Positions 20,101 through 26,981 are shown, counted from the stretch's first letter. The stretch is DNA of 47,976 nucleotides from Mycobacterium sp. PO1 (GCF_017312405.1 NZ_BLTG01000071.1:1-47976), one strand, 5' to 3'. A program made the numbers and translations. Notes: a model not told the origin generated them from the sequence alone.

Positions 20101-20455
20101 CCGCAGTGGTGAGGTCCTTGGCGGCAGGCAGCGGCTCCTCGGCGGCCAGCGCGCGGATCCACTTCAGCGGCTCGAAGCCGATGGGGCGAACCACGACCAG
20201 CTCGCGGGCCAGCGGCTCGAGCAGCAGTTCGGCCTCGCCGACCAGCGCGCTGATCTCCGACTCGATCCCGGCCGAGTTGACCAGCTCCTCCAGGTTCTCC
20301 AGCCAGGGGCCGCCCTGCCCGCCGAATGCCACGGCATAGGGCTCGCCGGAATGCAACCGATCGACGAGGGCGTGCGTGCCTGACAGGGGTTCGTGGTCCG
20401 GTCCCGATCCGTTCGGAGTGCCGGTGGCCGCACGGTGCTGGTCGTTGATCGTCAC
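11183..20455 (-). CDS. fas: Type I fatty acid synthase
   Basis: A 3090-residue multifunctional enzyme making long-chain acyl-CoAs, including precursors for mycolic acids. Domains in order, with rough positions: acetyltransferase with GHSQG (Ser ~151); enoyl reductase beginning GRSPILLAGMTP (~425); hot-dog dehydratase with DHNPIHTD (~1248); malonyl/palmitoyl transferase with GHSVGEY (~1453); an Ala/Pro-rich linker; ACP region around DGASSRRNQM (~1826); ketoreductase with VVTGASKGSIA (~2141); ketosynthase with Cys ~2740 in HPVGACATAAVS, plus KHDTST and KSLTGHAKGG. No pantetheine transferase domain is present, matching the need for acpS downstream. The GTG at 20455 is chosen by likeness to the M. 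tuberculosis N-terminus, with GAGGAG ten bases upstream. The frame open to 20629 is upstream leader. Confidence 0.97.
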   Translation of the reverse strand: MTINDQHRAATGTPNGSGPDHEPLSGTHALVDRLHSGEPYAVAFGGQGGPWLENLEELVNSAGIESEISALVGEAELLLEPLARELVVVRPIGFEPLKWIRALAAEEPLPAAKDLTTAAISGPGILLTQMAAMRALKRQGLDLTGHPPVAIAGHSQGVTAVEALKAGGNRDVELLAIGQLIGAAGSLVSRRCGMVGRGDKSPMVSVTNVDPARMAELLDEFAQDVRTVLPPALSIRNGRRSVVITGTPEQLARFELYCEKITEKEEAERKNKTRGGAVFRPVFNQLNVEVGFHTPRLASGVDLVDEWAARTGLDAELTRELTETIFVRPVDWVAEVEDLAAAGAKWIVDLGPSDTVTRLTAPVIRGLGIGIVAAATRAGQRSLFTVGAAPDIAPAWSSYAPAPITLPDGSVKVSTKFTRLTGRSPILLAGMTPTTVDAKIVAAAANAGHWAELAGGGQVTEEIFDARIQELGELLEPGRAIQFNSLFLDPYLWKLQVGGKRLVQKARQSGAPIDGVVVTAGIPELDEAVELIEELNSVGISHVVFKPGTVDQIKSVIKIATEVGDRDVIVHVEGGRAGGHHSWEDLDDLLLATYGDLRKHRNITICVGGGIGTPERAADYLSGDWAKPYGFPSMPVDGILVGTAAMATKEATTSPAVKQMLVQTNGTDTWVGAGKAINGMASGRSQLGADIHEIDNTASRCGRLLDEVAGDADAVAERRDEIIAAMADTAKPYFGDVGQMTYLQWLQRYIELAIGDGNSTADTVQPGSPWLADTWRERFEAMLKRAEARLNEKDSGSIESLFDESSDGQALLDNPDTAIAALLARYPDAETVRLHPADVPFFVTLCKKPGKPVNFVPVIDKDVRRWWRSDSLWQAHDARYTADQVCIIPGTQAVAGITRADEPVGELLDRFEQQIVDRVLADGAAPVPMVSRRQARADVTGPLAVVLDSPDVLWAGRTAINPVHRIGAPREWQVNDVPGKPSATHPNTGARLEQATDDAGKVTVTLSVPLSDIWIDIRFTLPSATVDGGMPIVTVEDASTAMRAVLAIAAGVDGPDALPPVADNTSRVTVSWDPEKVADHTGVTATFGAPLAPGLTLVPDALVGLCWPAVFSAIGSALTDDGFPVVEGLLSLVHLDHAAHLLAAMPATKTDLVVTATAQSATDTEVGRVVPVSVTIAEAAEPVKALATLEERFAIRGRTGAAELTDPPRAGGAITDNATDTPRRRRRDVVVNAPVDMSAFAVVSGDHNPIHTDRAAALLAGLKQPIVHGMWLSAAAQHAVTATDGRATPPARLVGWTSRFLGMVLPGDEIEFRVDRVGIDRGAEIIEVAARVGSELVMSATAQLAAPKTVYAFPGQGIQSKGMGMDVRARSKAARKVWDSADKFTRETLGFSVLHVVRDNPTSLIASGVHYHHPEGVLYLTQFTQVAMATVAAAQVAEMREQGAFVEGAIACGHSVGEYTALACVSGVYELPALLEVVFHRGSKMHDIVPRDAAGRSNYRLAAIRPSQIDLDDADVTAFVAEISERTGEFLEIVNFNLRGAQYAIAGTVAGLEALEEEVERRREISGGKRSFILVPGIDVPFHSSVLRVGVADFRRALERVMPRGADPELLIGRYIPNLVPRPFTLDRDFIQEVRDLVPAEPLDEILADYDTWRNERPADLCRKLVIELLAWQFASPVRWIETQDLLFIEEAAGGLGVERFVEIGVKNAPTVAGLATNTLKLPEYSHNTTEVLNAERDAAVLFATDTDPEPDFEEAPADAAPATAEAAPVEAAPAAPAPAAPSGGPRPDDLTFDAADATMALIALSAKIRIDQIEALDSIESITDGASSRRNQMLVDLGSELNLGAIDGAAEADLAGLKGQVTKLARTYKPFGPVLSDAINDQLRTVLGPSGKRPAYITERVKKTWELGDGWARHATVEVALGTREGSSVRGGALGGLHDGALADAASVDKVIDAAVAAIGARQGVPVSLPSAGGAGGGVVDSAALGEFAEKVTGPDGVLAATARTILDELGLGAPFATPDASADAELIDLVTAELGSDWPRLVAPSFDGRKAVLLDDRWASAREDLVRIWLMDEDDVDAQWAHLSERFEGAGHVVGTQATYWQGKALAAGRNVHASLYARAAAGAENPGRGRYSDEVAVVTGASKGSIAASVAAQLLDGGATVIATTSRLDDSRLAFYRTLYRDHARFGAKLWVLPANMASYNDIDALVEWVGTEQTESLGPKSIHIKDALTPTLLFPFAAPRVGGDLSEAGSRSEMEMKVLLWAVQRLVAGLSHISADRDIAARLHVVLPGSPNRGMFGGDGAYGESKSALDAVVSRWKAETSWAQRVSLAHALIGWTRGTGLMGHNDVIVDAVEDAGVTTYSTEQMAAMLLDLCDVETKVAAAREPVQADLTGGLAEAELDLSELATKAREEATGSVDEDDEDVAADHLIAALPSPPRPHAGAPAPEWADLDVDPADLVVIVGGAELGPYGSSRTRFEMEVDNELSAAGVLELAWTTGLIKWEDDPQPGWYDTESGDLVDESELVERYHDEVVQRCGIREFVDDGAIDPDHASPLLVSVFLDKDFRFVVSSEADARAFVEFDPEHTAARPIPDSGDWEVIRKAGTEIRVPRKTKLSRTVGAQIPTGFDPTVWGISQDMATSIDRVALWNIVATVDAFLSSGFTPAELMRYVHPSLVASTQGTGMGGMTSMQTMYHGNLLGRSKPNDILQEVLPNVVAAHVMQSYVGGYGAMVHPVGACATAAVSVEEGVDKIKLGKAELVVAGGFDDLTLEAIIGFGDMAATADTEVMRGKGISDSKFSRANDRRRLGFLEAEGGGTVLLARGDLAVKMGLPVLAVVGYAQSFADGVHTSIPAPGLGALGAGRGGRDSMLARSLAKLGVGADDIAVISKHDTSTLANDPNETELHERLADSLGRSDGAPLFVISQKSLTGHAKGGAAVFQMMGLCQVLRDGVIPPNRSLDCVDDELATSAHFVWPRETLRMGEKYPLKAGLVTSLGFGHVSGLIALVHPQAFLATLSPEQRETYAARAQERSLAGQHRLASAIAGGRPMYERPADRRFDSEHSEKAQEAAMLLDTASRLGENGVYLR

Positions 20456-20832
20456 GTCTGGTGTTCTCCTCGGTACTGCAATCGGGCTGCGATCGCGCTG
20501 GCCCGCGTTTCCTCGGGCAGTGGGCTCGTGGGTGCTGGCCTGCACTCCGTTGCGGGGCCATCGGCGATTCGGCGTCGAATCCGGCTGGTTCGACCGCGGC
20601 CGTGAAGTCGTGAGGACGGGGTCCGGCACAGTGCGTCGAACACTGCGGTCAGGGCTCGCCCTCGTGGCGCGGTGGTCTCTCCAACCGTTGTAAGAGTGTC
20701 ATAAGAGACTGAGTAAGTTTCGCGCCCAAAATGGTTACTGGCGAGTTCTACGCGTGGGTAACAGAACGATGCGTAACGCGCGCCGCCGGGTGGCCCGAAC
20801 CGTTGCGGTACAAACGTCCTGCATGCGGGTGG

Positions 20833-20846
20833 TTACGCTTGAGTAA
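20833..20846. promoter_or_regulatory. Candidate operator TTAC-N6-GTAA (fas upstream)
   Basis: TTAC GCTTGA GTAA is a short inverted repeat sharing its core and spacing with the perfect copy at 21001-21018. It lies about 380 bases before the fas start. The repeated core suggests one DNA-binding protein with two sites. Confidence 0.4.
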
Positions 20847-21000
20847 GAACGAAGTAGCAGATCAAGGCAGTTTTGTTATCAAATCGTTATCTGAAATTTC
20901 GCGTTCTCACGGCGTCGGAGTTCGTTGTCGACAAGCATGACACTCTGGCTCGAAGTGTCGCGCGGCGCCGTTTCGCCTGCCGTCCGAGTTTGCTGCGAAA

Positions 21001-21018
21001 ACTTACCGGTCAGTAAGT
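21001..21018. promoter_or_regulatory. Candidate operator ACTTAC-N6-GTAAGT
   Basis: A perfect 6-base inverted repeat (ACTTAC, spacer CGGTCA, GTAAGT). The size and form are typical of TetR-family operators. It is located about 550 bases upstream of fas and 85 bases beyond the end of the MerR-type gene. FasR is the obvious candidate binder, unproven here. Confidence 0.5.
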
Positions 21019-21102
21019 CCGCGACACGTGCCCACGATCATGCGCATTCGGCGCCCGACAACCGTGCTCCTGCAATCACATTGGCCCGCGCGCAGGCGAC
21101 GA

Positions 21103-21858
21103 TCAGGCTCCGCGGCCCGGCTCCCACGCGCCGGTCAGCAGGATCCCCGCGGTGTAGTCCGATGCCGACGCCACCATGTGGCGGCGGGTGGCCTGGTCGA
21201 ACTTGGTGGCCACGACCTCCTGGCCGAGCTCGCGATAGTCGTCCACCATCCGCCGGATCTCGGCCATCTCGTCGGGCTCGGGAAGATAGCCAGGGCCGAC
21301 CCGGGCCTGGAACAACTCGACGAGACTGACGACGAACGCTTCGGCCAGATCATCGACCGAGTCGTCGGACGCCTCGAGGAAGCGCACCAGGGCCCGCACG
21401 TAGAGGCGATGATCGGGCGCCCGAGACAGGATGTCGGCGGCGGGACCGTCGATCAACCGGACCTTGCCGGCCACGATCTCGGCCATGCCGTATGCCACCA
21501 GCTTGCGGGCCTCGACGCTGTCGGGCCCGAGACCGAACCCGTCGTCGTCGACCTCGGGCTCTTCCTCCGGAGCTTCACCGTCCCGGGGCCCCAGCACAGC
21601 CCGCTGCAGACCGAGGATGTCGGCCAGGTCGGTTCCCTGGCGCATGCTGGCGAAGAACTCGGCGATGTGGGCCGAGTTGTAACCCTTGCTCAGCAGCTGG
21701 CTGATGGTGTTGAGCTGGGACAGGTGGTAGTCGTCGTAGAGGGCGGCCCGGCCGTCCCTGCGCGGCGGGTCCAGGAGGCCACGCTCGCGATAGGCGCGGA
21801 TGTTGCGCACGCTGACCCCCGAGACCCTCGCCAGCTCCTCCAGCCGGTATTCAGCCAA
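21103..21858 (-). CDS. MerR-family transcriptional regulator
   Basis: A 251-residue regulator. Residues 4-70 form a MerR winged helix-turn-helix (YRLEELARVSGVSVRNIRAYRERGLL... RAALYDDYHLSQLNTI...). An acidic linker follows (EAPEEEPEVDDD). The C-terminal region of about 130 helical residues (YVRALVRFLEASDDSVDDLAEAFVVSLVELF...) resembles an effector or dimerisation domain rather than the short metal-binding tail of classic MerR. No Cys pair for metals is visible, so a metal sensor is unlikely. The start is TTG at 21858 after a GGGGGG run. The next start codons would cut into the helix-turn-helix. It is transcribed toward fas and its ligand is unknown. Confidence 0.85.
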   Translation of the reverse strand: MAEYRLEELARVSGVSVRNIRAYRERGLLDPPRRDGRAALYDDYHLSQLNTISQLLSKGYNSAHIAEFFASMRQGTDLADILGLQRAVLGPRDGEAPEEEPEVDDDGFGLGPDSVEARKLVAYGMAEIVAGKVRLIDGPAADILSRAPDHRLYVRALVRFLEASDDSVDDLAEAFVVSLVELFQARVGPGYLPEPDEMAEIRRMVDDYRELGQEVVATKFDQATRRHMVASASDYTAGILLTGAWEPGRGA

Positions 21859-22207
21859 GACCCAACCCCCCCTGGTGTGGCCGGCCTCGGTCGAACGCGT
21901 TCATGCGACCACTGTAGTCCCGAGGGCAACCTTTTGAGCGAAGTTACCAAGCTGAAAAAACAAATGTTTACTGAACCGCAAAAAGCTGCTTGGAACTGAG
22001 TTGATCTGGCTCTTCCCAAGCGCTTGCTGGCAATTGTCTGCGAATCTAGCGAACTTTGCTCCGCACGCCCCCGCAGACGGGTTGGCACGGACGCACCGTG
22101 GTGGGCGAAGATGGTGAAGCGTCCTTCACCGAATGCAGGACATCAGGACAAAGTTGGTCGAACTCCGTCCGCCGTCATCACTGTCACTTCCCGTCGAGAG
22201 GTTCGCC
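21859..22207. promoter_or_regulatory. Divergent promoter region, MerR gene / MFS gene
   Basis: About 350 bases between the two divergent genes, including an AT-rich patch around 21950-21990. A near-palindrome GACCACTGTAGTC lies at 21907-21919, close upstream of the regulator. CCAAGC and GCTTGG at about 21946 and 21987 form a loose inverted repeat. No small gene is evident. Confidence 0.35.
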
Positions 22208-23464
22208 GTGCGTCCCTGGATTGTCTGGACGACCGGGCTTCTCGCCTACATCGTGGCTGTGCTGGACCGCACCACGCTCGGTGTCTCCGGACTCGCCGCC
22301 GCCGACCGGTTCAGCACCGGCCCCGGCTTGCTGTCGACCTTCGTGGTGCTCCAGGTGGTGGTCTACGCGGGTGCGCAGATCCCCGCCGGTGTGTTGCTCG
22401 ACCGCTTCGGGTCCAAGGCGTTGATCGCCGCCGGCGGCGTGTTGATGGCCTCCGGACAGTTGGTGCTGGCCTTCACCGAGTCCCTGCCGATGGCCATCGC
22501 TGCGCGCGCAGTCGTCGGACTCGGGGACGCCGTCACCTTCATCTCGGTGCTGCGCCTGGTTCCGCACTGGTTCACGATGCGTCAGGTACCGCTGGTGACC
22601 CAGCTGACCGGCATCTGCGGCCAACTCGGCCAGGTGCTGTCGGCAGTGCCGTTCCTGGCGGTGCTGACGGCGATGGGCTGGACGGTCGCCTATGTGTCCG
22701 TGGCAGCGCTGGGTGTGCTGTCCATCGTGCTCACACTCGCCATCGTCAAGAACACCCCCGACGGCACCACCACGATGCGCGAACCCACCTCGGCGCGCGA
22801 CACCCTGTCCAGCGTGAAGACCGTCTGGCTTCGTCCAGGCACCCGGCTGGGCTTCTTCACCCACATGGGCACCCAGTTCTCGGTCACCGTGTTCGCCCTG
22901 ATGTGGGGGGTGCCGTATCTGACCGTGGCGCAGGGCCTGTCCGCAGGGGTGGCCGGCGCCCTGCTCACCATGTCGGTCGCCGCCGCGATCTCCTCGGGCG
23001 TGTTGGTCGGGGTGTTCACCGGACGCCATCCGCACCGACGCTCACGCCTGGTCCTCGCGATCATCGCCAGCAACGCCCTGGCGTGGTCGGTGGTCCTGGC
23101 ACTGCCCGGCCCGGCCCCGCTGTGGTTGCTGGTCGTGCTGGTCGTGGTCATCTCGGTGGGCGGCCCGGGTTCGATGGTGGGTTTCGACTTCGCCCGGACC
23201 TTCAACCCGAGCACCACATTGGGGACCGCGCAGGGCATGGTCAACATGGGCGGCTTCCTGGCCTCGCTACTGCTCATGCAGGCGATGGGCGTGATTCTGG
23301 AGGCCACCGGCGGCCTGTCGTTCGAGTCGTTCCGGATCGCCTGGACCCTGCAGTACGTGGTCTGGACCGTCGCGGTCGTCGGAATCCTCATCACGCGGCG
23401 CAAAGCGCGCCGGCTGCTGCGCCTTCAGGACGATCGCAGCCTGCTCGAAGGCATCGAGAAGTAG
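22208..23464 (+). CDS. Major facilitator superfamily transporter
   Basis: A 418-residue membrane protein with about 12 helices. The first cytoplasmic loop contains the MFS signature GVLLDRFGSKALIAAGG (around residues 60-80), with QIPAG before it. The overall form suggests a nitrate/sialate/ACS-like MFS group, but the substrate cannot be told. The start is GTG 22208, six bases after GAGAGG. The longer frame from 22133 adds a polar stretch without a ribosome site. It is divergent from the MerR-type regulator, which could control it, and convergent with the LtrA-like gene (7 bases between stops). Confidence 0.85.
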   Translation: MRPWIVWTTGLLAYIVAVLDRTTLGVSGLAAADRFSTGPGLLSTFVVLQVVVYAGAQIPAGVLLDRFGSKALIAAGGVLMASGQLVLAFTESLPMAIAARAVVGLGDAVTFISVLRLVPHWFTMRQVPLVTQLTGICGQLGQVLSAVPFLAVLTAMGWTVAYVSVAALGVLSIVLTLAIVKNTPDGTTTMREPTSARDTLSSVKTVWLRPGTRLGFFTHMGTQFSVTVFALMWGVPYLTVAQGLSAGVAGALLTMSVAAAISSGVLVGVFTGRHPHRRSRLVLAIIASNALAWSVVLALPGPAPLWLLVVLVVVISVGGPGSMVGFDFARTFNPSTTLGTAQGMVNMGGFLASLLLMQAMGVILEATGGLSFESFRIAWTLQYVVWTVAVVGILITRRKARRLLRLQDDRSLLEGIEK

Positions 23465-23471
23465 TCGGCCG

Positions 23472-24734
23472 CTAACCGGTGCGCAGCGTTTCGGCCACGG
23501 CGTCAGCAGTGTGGCGGTGTCCGCGGACTTCGTAGCCGACCACCCACACGACCGGCGCGATCGTCACGAGGAGCAGGCAGTTGGCCATGGAGATCCCGCC
23601 GACGGCGAGCACCACGGCAAGTCCCAGAACCGACAGCGTGACGGCCAACAACGCCATGTGGAAGACCGCAGCCGCCCGCAGCATCGCGGCGTACAGCACG
23701 AACATCATGACAATGAACACCGCGACCGGGATCACGACGGACAGCACGGTCGCCGTCGAACTCAGCTCGGAGTGATCCTCGATGTAGTACGCCGCGGCGT
23801 GCAGTCCGGCGCCCGTCACCACGATCGCGGCGAACACGAGGATGTGCAGGTAGCCGAACTGGAAGGAGCGCTCGCGGCGCACGTGCAGGACGTCGGCGTG
23901 CGGCAGCACGAAATACGCCCACCACATGCCGAACGTGAGACCGATGCCGGCGACGCCGACGAAGACCGCCTCCACCGACCAGCCCTGCTCACCGACGACG
24001 GCGGACAGGGATGCCACGGTGCCGACCACGCCCTCACCCAACGTGATGATGGTGAACAGGCCGTACCGCTCGGCGATGTGATGGGCATGCCAGGGTGTTC
24101 CGCCGGCTCGGGACTCGGCGAGAACCGGGCCCATCAACTCCACGCCGATCAGCGCCAGCACCATCAATGCGGTCACCGGCAGCGAGGCGTGAACGAAAAT
24201 GGAGGCGATCCATCCGACCTGAGCCACCGTGATCCACCAGGCGTAGGTCAGACAGGCCCGCCGCCTCGGACGGTCCTGCACCGCGGCGCGCACCCATTGG
24301 CCGACCATCGCCACCCGCATCACCACGTAGCCGGCCACCACGACGGTGGTGTCGACGTGGCCGCCGTGCTCGATGGACGTGTACAGCTGGGGCAGGCCCA
24401 GCGCCAGCACGACCACACCGACCATCTGGACCATCGTCATCAGCCGATAGACCCAGTCGTCGGTGTCATAGGCCGAGGCGAACCAGCTGAAATTGATCCA
24501 CGCCCAGCTGACCGCGAAGGTGGCCAACGCGAAACCGGCCAGTCCGGCGGCGATGTGATCGGCCGCCAGCAGATGTGCGAACTCCGAGGCCGCAATGCCG
24601 AACGCCACCACGAACGTCAGATCGAACAGCAACTCCAGCGGAGTGGCCGCCCGGTGCGCCTCGTGGGGGTCGCGACCCACCATGGGCAGGAACCGGTGCG
24701 CCCGGTTGGTGGATGTCTGCCCGTCGTCGCTCAC
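23472..24734 (-). CDS. LtrA family membrane protein (low temperature requirement A)
   Basis: A 420-residue integral membrane protein with about 12 hydrophobic segments. It shows the LtrA pattern: an N-terminal RAATPLELLFDLTFVVAFG motif, then WAWINFSWFASAYDTDDW, HIAERYGLFTIITLGEGVVG, and GMWWAYFVLPHAD. The family was named in Listeria and its function remains poorly defined. The GTG at 24734 follows GGGGG at a short spacing; the much longer frame up to 25214 is antisense to the ispD-like gene and is ignored. It is divergent from that gene by 51 bases. Confidence 0.85.
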   Translation of the reverse strand: MSDDGQTSTNRAHRFLPMVGRDPHEAHRAATPLELLFDLTFVVAFGIAASEFAHLLAADHIAAGLAGFALATFAVSWAWINFSWFASAYDTDDWVYRLMTMVQMVGVVVLALGLPQLYTSIEHGGHVDTTVVVAGYVVMRVAMVGQWVRAAVQDRPRRRACLTYAWWITVAQVGWIASIFVHASLPVTALMVLALIGVELMGPVLAESRAGGTPWHAHHIAERYGLFTIITLGEGVVGTVASLSAVVGEQGWSVEAVFVGVAGIGLTFGMWWAYFVLPHADVLHVRRERSFQFGYLHILVFAAIVVTGAGLHAAAYYIEDHSELSSTATVLSVVIPVAVFIVMMFVLYAAMLRAAAVFHMALLAVTLSVLGLAVVLAVGGISMANCLLLVTIAPVVWVVGYEVRGHRHTADAVAETLRTG

Positions 24735-24785
24735 CGCGCCCCCTTCGAAATCGGCGTCAAAGCTACCGGAGATACGCTTCGCGGT

Positions 24786-25508
24786 ATGGGCATGGCGGTC
24801 GCTGTGGTGTTGGCTGCGGGCCTGGGCACCCGCGTGGGCGCCGACGGCAACAAGGCATACCTGCCGCTGGCCGGCCGAAGCATGCTCGCCTGGTCGCTGC
24901 TGACCCCTGCCGAGCATCCCGACATCGACCGTACGATCCTGGTCTTCCGGCGCGGCGAACGCGACCTGGCTGCGGCCACCCTGCACCGTGAGCTCCCGAA
25001 CGCCGCGGTCGAACTGGTCGAAGGGGGCGACACCCGACACGCATCGGAGTACAACGTGCTTGGCCATCTGGCCCCCGACATCGAGGCCGGCACCGTCGAC
25101 GTCATCGCCATCCACGACGCCGCCCGCCCCCTCGCCGAGCCGGAGATGTACCGCAACGCGGTCGCACTGGCCCGCGCGCACGGCGGCGCAATGCCGGCCC
25201 TCCCCCTGCGCCACGTGGCCGGCGTCGCCGAAGCGGCGCTACGACCCACAGTCGGCGGGCTGGTGCGGGTGCAGACTCCGCAGGCCTTCCGGGCGCCGGA
25301 CTTGTGGCGGGCCTACTGCAGTGCCGAACGCGACGGGTTCACCGGGACCGACACCTCCTCGTGCGTCGAGCACTACACCGATCTCGAGGTGCGGACCTTC
25401 CCCGGAAGTGCGACGAACTTGAAGGTCACCTATCTGCGCGACGTGGCGGTGGCCGATCTTCTTCTCAACGCCCGGGTGGGTTCTGGACCGACTGCAGCAC
25501 CGCGCTGA
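24786..25508 (+). CDS. IspD-like cytidylyltransferase
   Basis: A 240-residue nucleotidyltransferase of the IspD family; IspD joins CTP to methylerythritol 4-phosphate in isoprenoid synthesis. The nucleotide-binding motif LAAGLGTR (residues 9-16), Lys23, HDAARPL (~110), VQTPQAF and the C-terminal GTDTSSCVE...NLKVTYLRD pattern are all present, so it should be active. No ispF or carD gene is next to it, as would be expected for the housekeeping ispD. It may therefore be a paralogue with another sugar-phosphate or polyol-phosphate substrate. ATG 24786 or 24792 are both possible starts. Its last 44 bases overlap the convergent second IspD-like gene. Confidence 0.8.
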   Translation: MGMAVAVVLAAGLGTRVGADGNKAYLPLAGRSMLAWSLLTPAEHPDIDRTILVFRRGERDLAAATLHRELPNAAVELVEGGDTRHASEYNVLGHLAPDIEAGTVDVIAIHDAARPLAEPEMYRNAVALARAHGGAMPALPLRHVAGVAEAALRPTVGGLVRVQTPQAFRAPDLWRAYCSAERDGFTGTDTSSCVEHYTDLEVRTFPGSATNLKVTYLRDVAVADLLLNARVGSGPTAAPR

Positions 25509-26163
25509 GATAGTCCGAGTCGCGGGGCAGCTCGACTGTCACCGCGTCGGCATCTCCCTCGACGAGGGTGGGCCGCAGCCCCGCCGACAACGCCAGCGCG
25601 AGGTCGTCGAACGTTCCGTCGGAGTCCTCGGCCAGCAGCGTCTTCAGCGTGCGGGCGGCGTATCCGCGCGGGTACTGCACGCTGCGCAGCAATGCGCGGT
25701 CGACGGTCGCGGTCACCGTTCCCGCGGCGTCCACCGCCTTGACACTGTCGGTGACCGGCAGCGTCGGCCAGGCCGCGGCCGCGCCGCCTGCCAGCGCTGC
25801 GCTGATGCGATCGACCAGTGTCGGCGGCACCACCGGCCATTCGACGTCGTGCAGCAGCACCGGCGCATCGCCGTCGATCTCGGCCAGCGCGGCCGCGACG
25901 CACTGCGCCCGCCCCGCGGCCGGTTCGGCGGCCACCAATTTCGGCGAGAAAACTTGCGCGGCAACTGCTTTCCCCGCACGGTCCTGAAGGGCAGAGCGCA
26001 CCGACGGCATCAGCTCCCAGGCCGTGGCGACCACGACCTCGGCACGCGGACACAGTCCCTCGATGATGCGCGACAACGGTGAGACGCCCACGACGGGCGT
26101 GAACATCGCCTCCGGACGCTGGTCGAGGTCCGCGGGCAGGGGCAGGATCGCCGTCACGGTCAC
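25465..26163 (-). CDS. Degenerate IspD-like protein
   Basis: A 232-residue protein clearly built on the IspD fold. LLHDVEWPVVPPTLVDRI corresponds to the usual HDAARPLV segment. WPTLPVTDSVKAVDAAGTV and ATVDRALLRSVQYPRGY correspond to the VPVTDTIK and RAVQTPQGF regions. However, the Gly-rich N-terminal loop is replaced by ILPLPADLDQRPEAMF, the expected Lys is missing, and the DAAR motif is altered. It is probably not a functional cytidylyltransferase; a regulatory or structural role is possible. It starts at GTG 26163, 26 bases after the second Mce-associated gene, so it may share that transcript. It overlaps the convergent active-looking paralogue. Confidence 0.75.
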   Translation of the reverse strand: MTVTAILPLPADLDQRPEAMFTPVVGVSPLSRIIEGLCPRAEVVVATAWELMPSVRSALQDRAGKAVAAQVFSPKLVAAEPAAGRAQCVAAALAEIDGDAPVLLHDVEWPVVPPTLVDRISAALAGGAAAAWPTLPVTDSVKAVDAAGTVTATVDRALLRSVQYPRGYAARTLKTLLAEDSDGTFDDLALALSAGLRPTLVEGDADAVTVELPRDSDYLSAVLQSVQNPPGR

Positions 26164-26189
26164 GACGCCGAGGGTAGCGCTGCGCGGGT

Positions 26190-26981
26190 TTACACCGGAT
26201 CGAAGGAGTCGATCAACCAGGTGCCGTCGATCTTCGTCAGCCCCACCTTCACACTGCTGGCGGCGAACGCCCCGTCGAGATTCTCCTGGCTCGTGGTGGT
26301 CTGGTTGATGAACACGAGCACTTCGGCGGAGTCGGGCTGCATGTCGGAGACCGCCGCCCGCACCACCGATGCGGCGGTCTTGACCGATTTTTCCCGCGCT
26401 GCCGGCGTGACGATCTGTTCGGTGAACTGCGTGTAATACGACAGGAAGTCGCCGGTGAGCCTGGCTTTGGCGGCAGCGAAATCCTTGTCGAGCGACTCTG
26501 GTGAATACGACAGCAGTGCGACAGTTCCGCTGGTCGCCGCGTCCAGCGCGGTCTGCTGCGCGGCAGCGTCGGTCTGCTGATCGGGCCGGTACCGCTCGAG
26601 GTACAGCCAGGCGGTCAAACCTGCCGTGACGACCAAGGCGGCCGCGAGCAAGATCGCGGCCGCCTGCGCGCGCAGCGTCGTCCCCACACCCCGCCGTCGT
26701 GGCACACCGGCCGTCTCGTCGACCGTTGTGTCGGCGTCGCCGTCGGCCGACGTCGTTTCGACCTCTGCCGGCTCGGCTTCACCGGCATCGACGTTCTCCG
26801 CAGAATCGGACGGGTCGGCCTTCGCGTCTTGGTCAGCCGTCGCGTCCTGGTCGGCCGTCGCGTCCTGGTCGGCCGTCGCGTCCTGGTCAACGGTCGCGTC
26901 TTGCTCGGCCGTCACGTCCTTCTTGGCCGTCACGTCTTTCTCGGCCGTAGCGTCCTGGTCGACTTTGCGATCCTCGCTCAC
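26190..26981 (-). CDS. Mce-associated membrane protein (Mas), repeat-bearing
   Basis: A 263-residue protein of the type found beside mce operons (as with Rv0177/Rv0178 and Rv3492c/Rv3493c). Residues 1-~100 are acidic and disordered, and residues ~5-52 are a hexapeptide array of the DATADQ type. A single transmembrane helix follows (~103-128), then an extracytoplasmic domain resembling VirB8/NTF2-like Mas domains, ending VGLTKIDGTWLIDSFDPV. It starts at GTG 26981, overlapping the stop of the upstream partner by four bases (GTGA), so translation is coupled. It probably helps assemble or stabilise an Mce transporter. The nearest mce operon is 12 kb away. Confidence 0.85.
   Translation of the reverse strand: MSEDRKVDQDATAEKDVTAKKDVTAEQDATVDQDATADQDATADQDATADQDAKADPSDSAENVDAGEAEPAEVETTSADGDADTTVDETAGVPRRRGVGTTLRAQAAAILLAAALVVTAGLTAWLYLERYRPDQQTDAAAQQTALDAATSGTVALLSYSPESLDKDFAAAKARLTGDFLSYYTQFTEQIVTPAAREKSVKTAASVVRAAVSDMQPDSAEVLVFINQTTTSQENLDGAFAASSVKVGLTKIDGTWLIDSFDPV
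26824..26967 (-). repeat. 18-bp tandem repeat within Mas gene, 8 units
   Basis: Eight 18-base units in frame encode hexapeptides such as DATADQ, ATVDQD and DVTAKK. Units 2 and 3 are identical and those further out diverge. This is a minisatellite able to change copy number without a frameshift. Confidence 0.9.

Larger units (their letters stand above)
20456..21102. promoter_or_regulatory. Long fas upstream region
   Basis: About 650 bases without a credible gene lie between the fas start and the end of the MerR-type gene. The region is less GC-rich than its surroundings. It holds a TTAC-N6-GTAA palindrome at 20833-20846 and a longer version at 21001-21018. A single GAGTAAG half-site lies at 20711-20717. 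On the minus strand, TTGGGC then about 17 bases then TCTTAT (roughly 20731 down to 20700) could be a promoter, giving a leader of over 200 bases. FasR, a TetR-type activator, is known to bind conserved inverted repeats in the fas promoter of mycobacteria; whether these are its sites is an inference. Confidence 0.5.

Noticed and set aside
20731..20940. 69-codon frame upstream of fas
   Set aside because: No ribosome site, no recognisable protein features, and it spans a candidate operator; probably chance.
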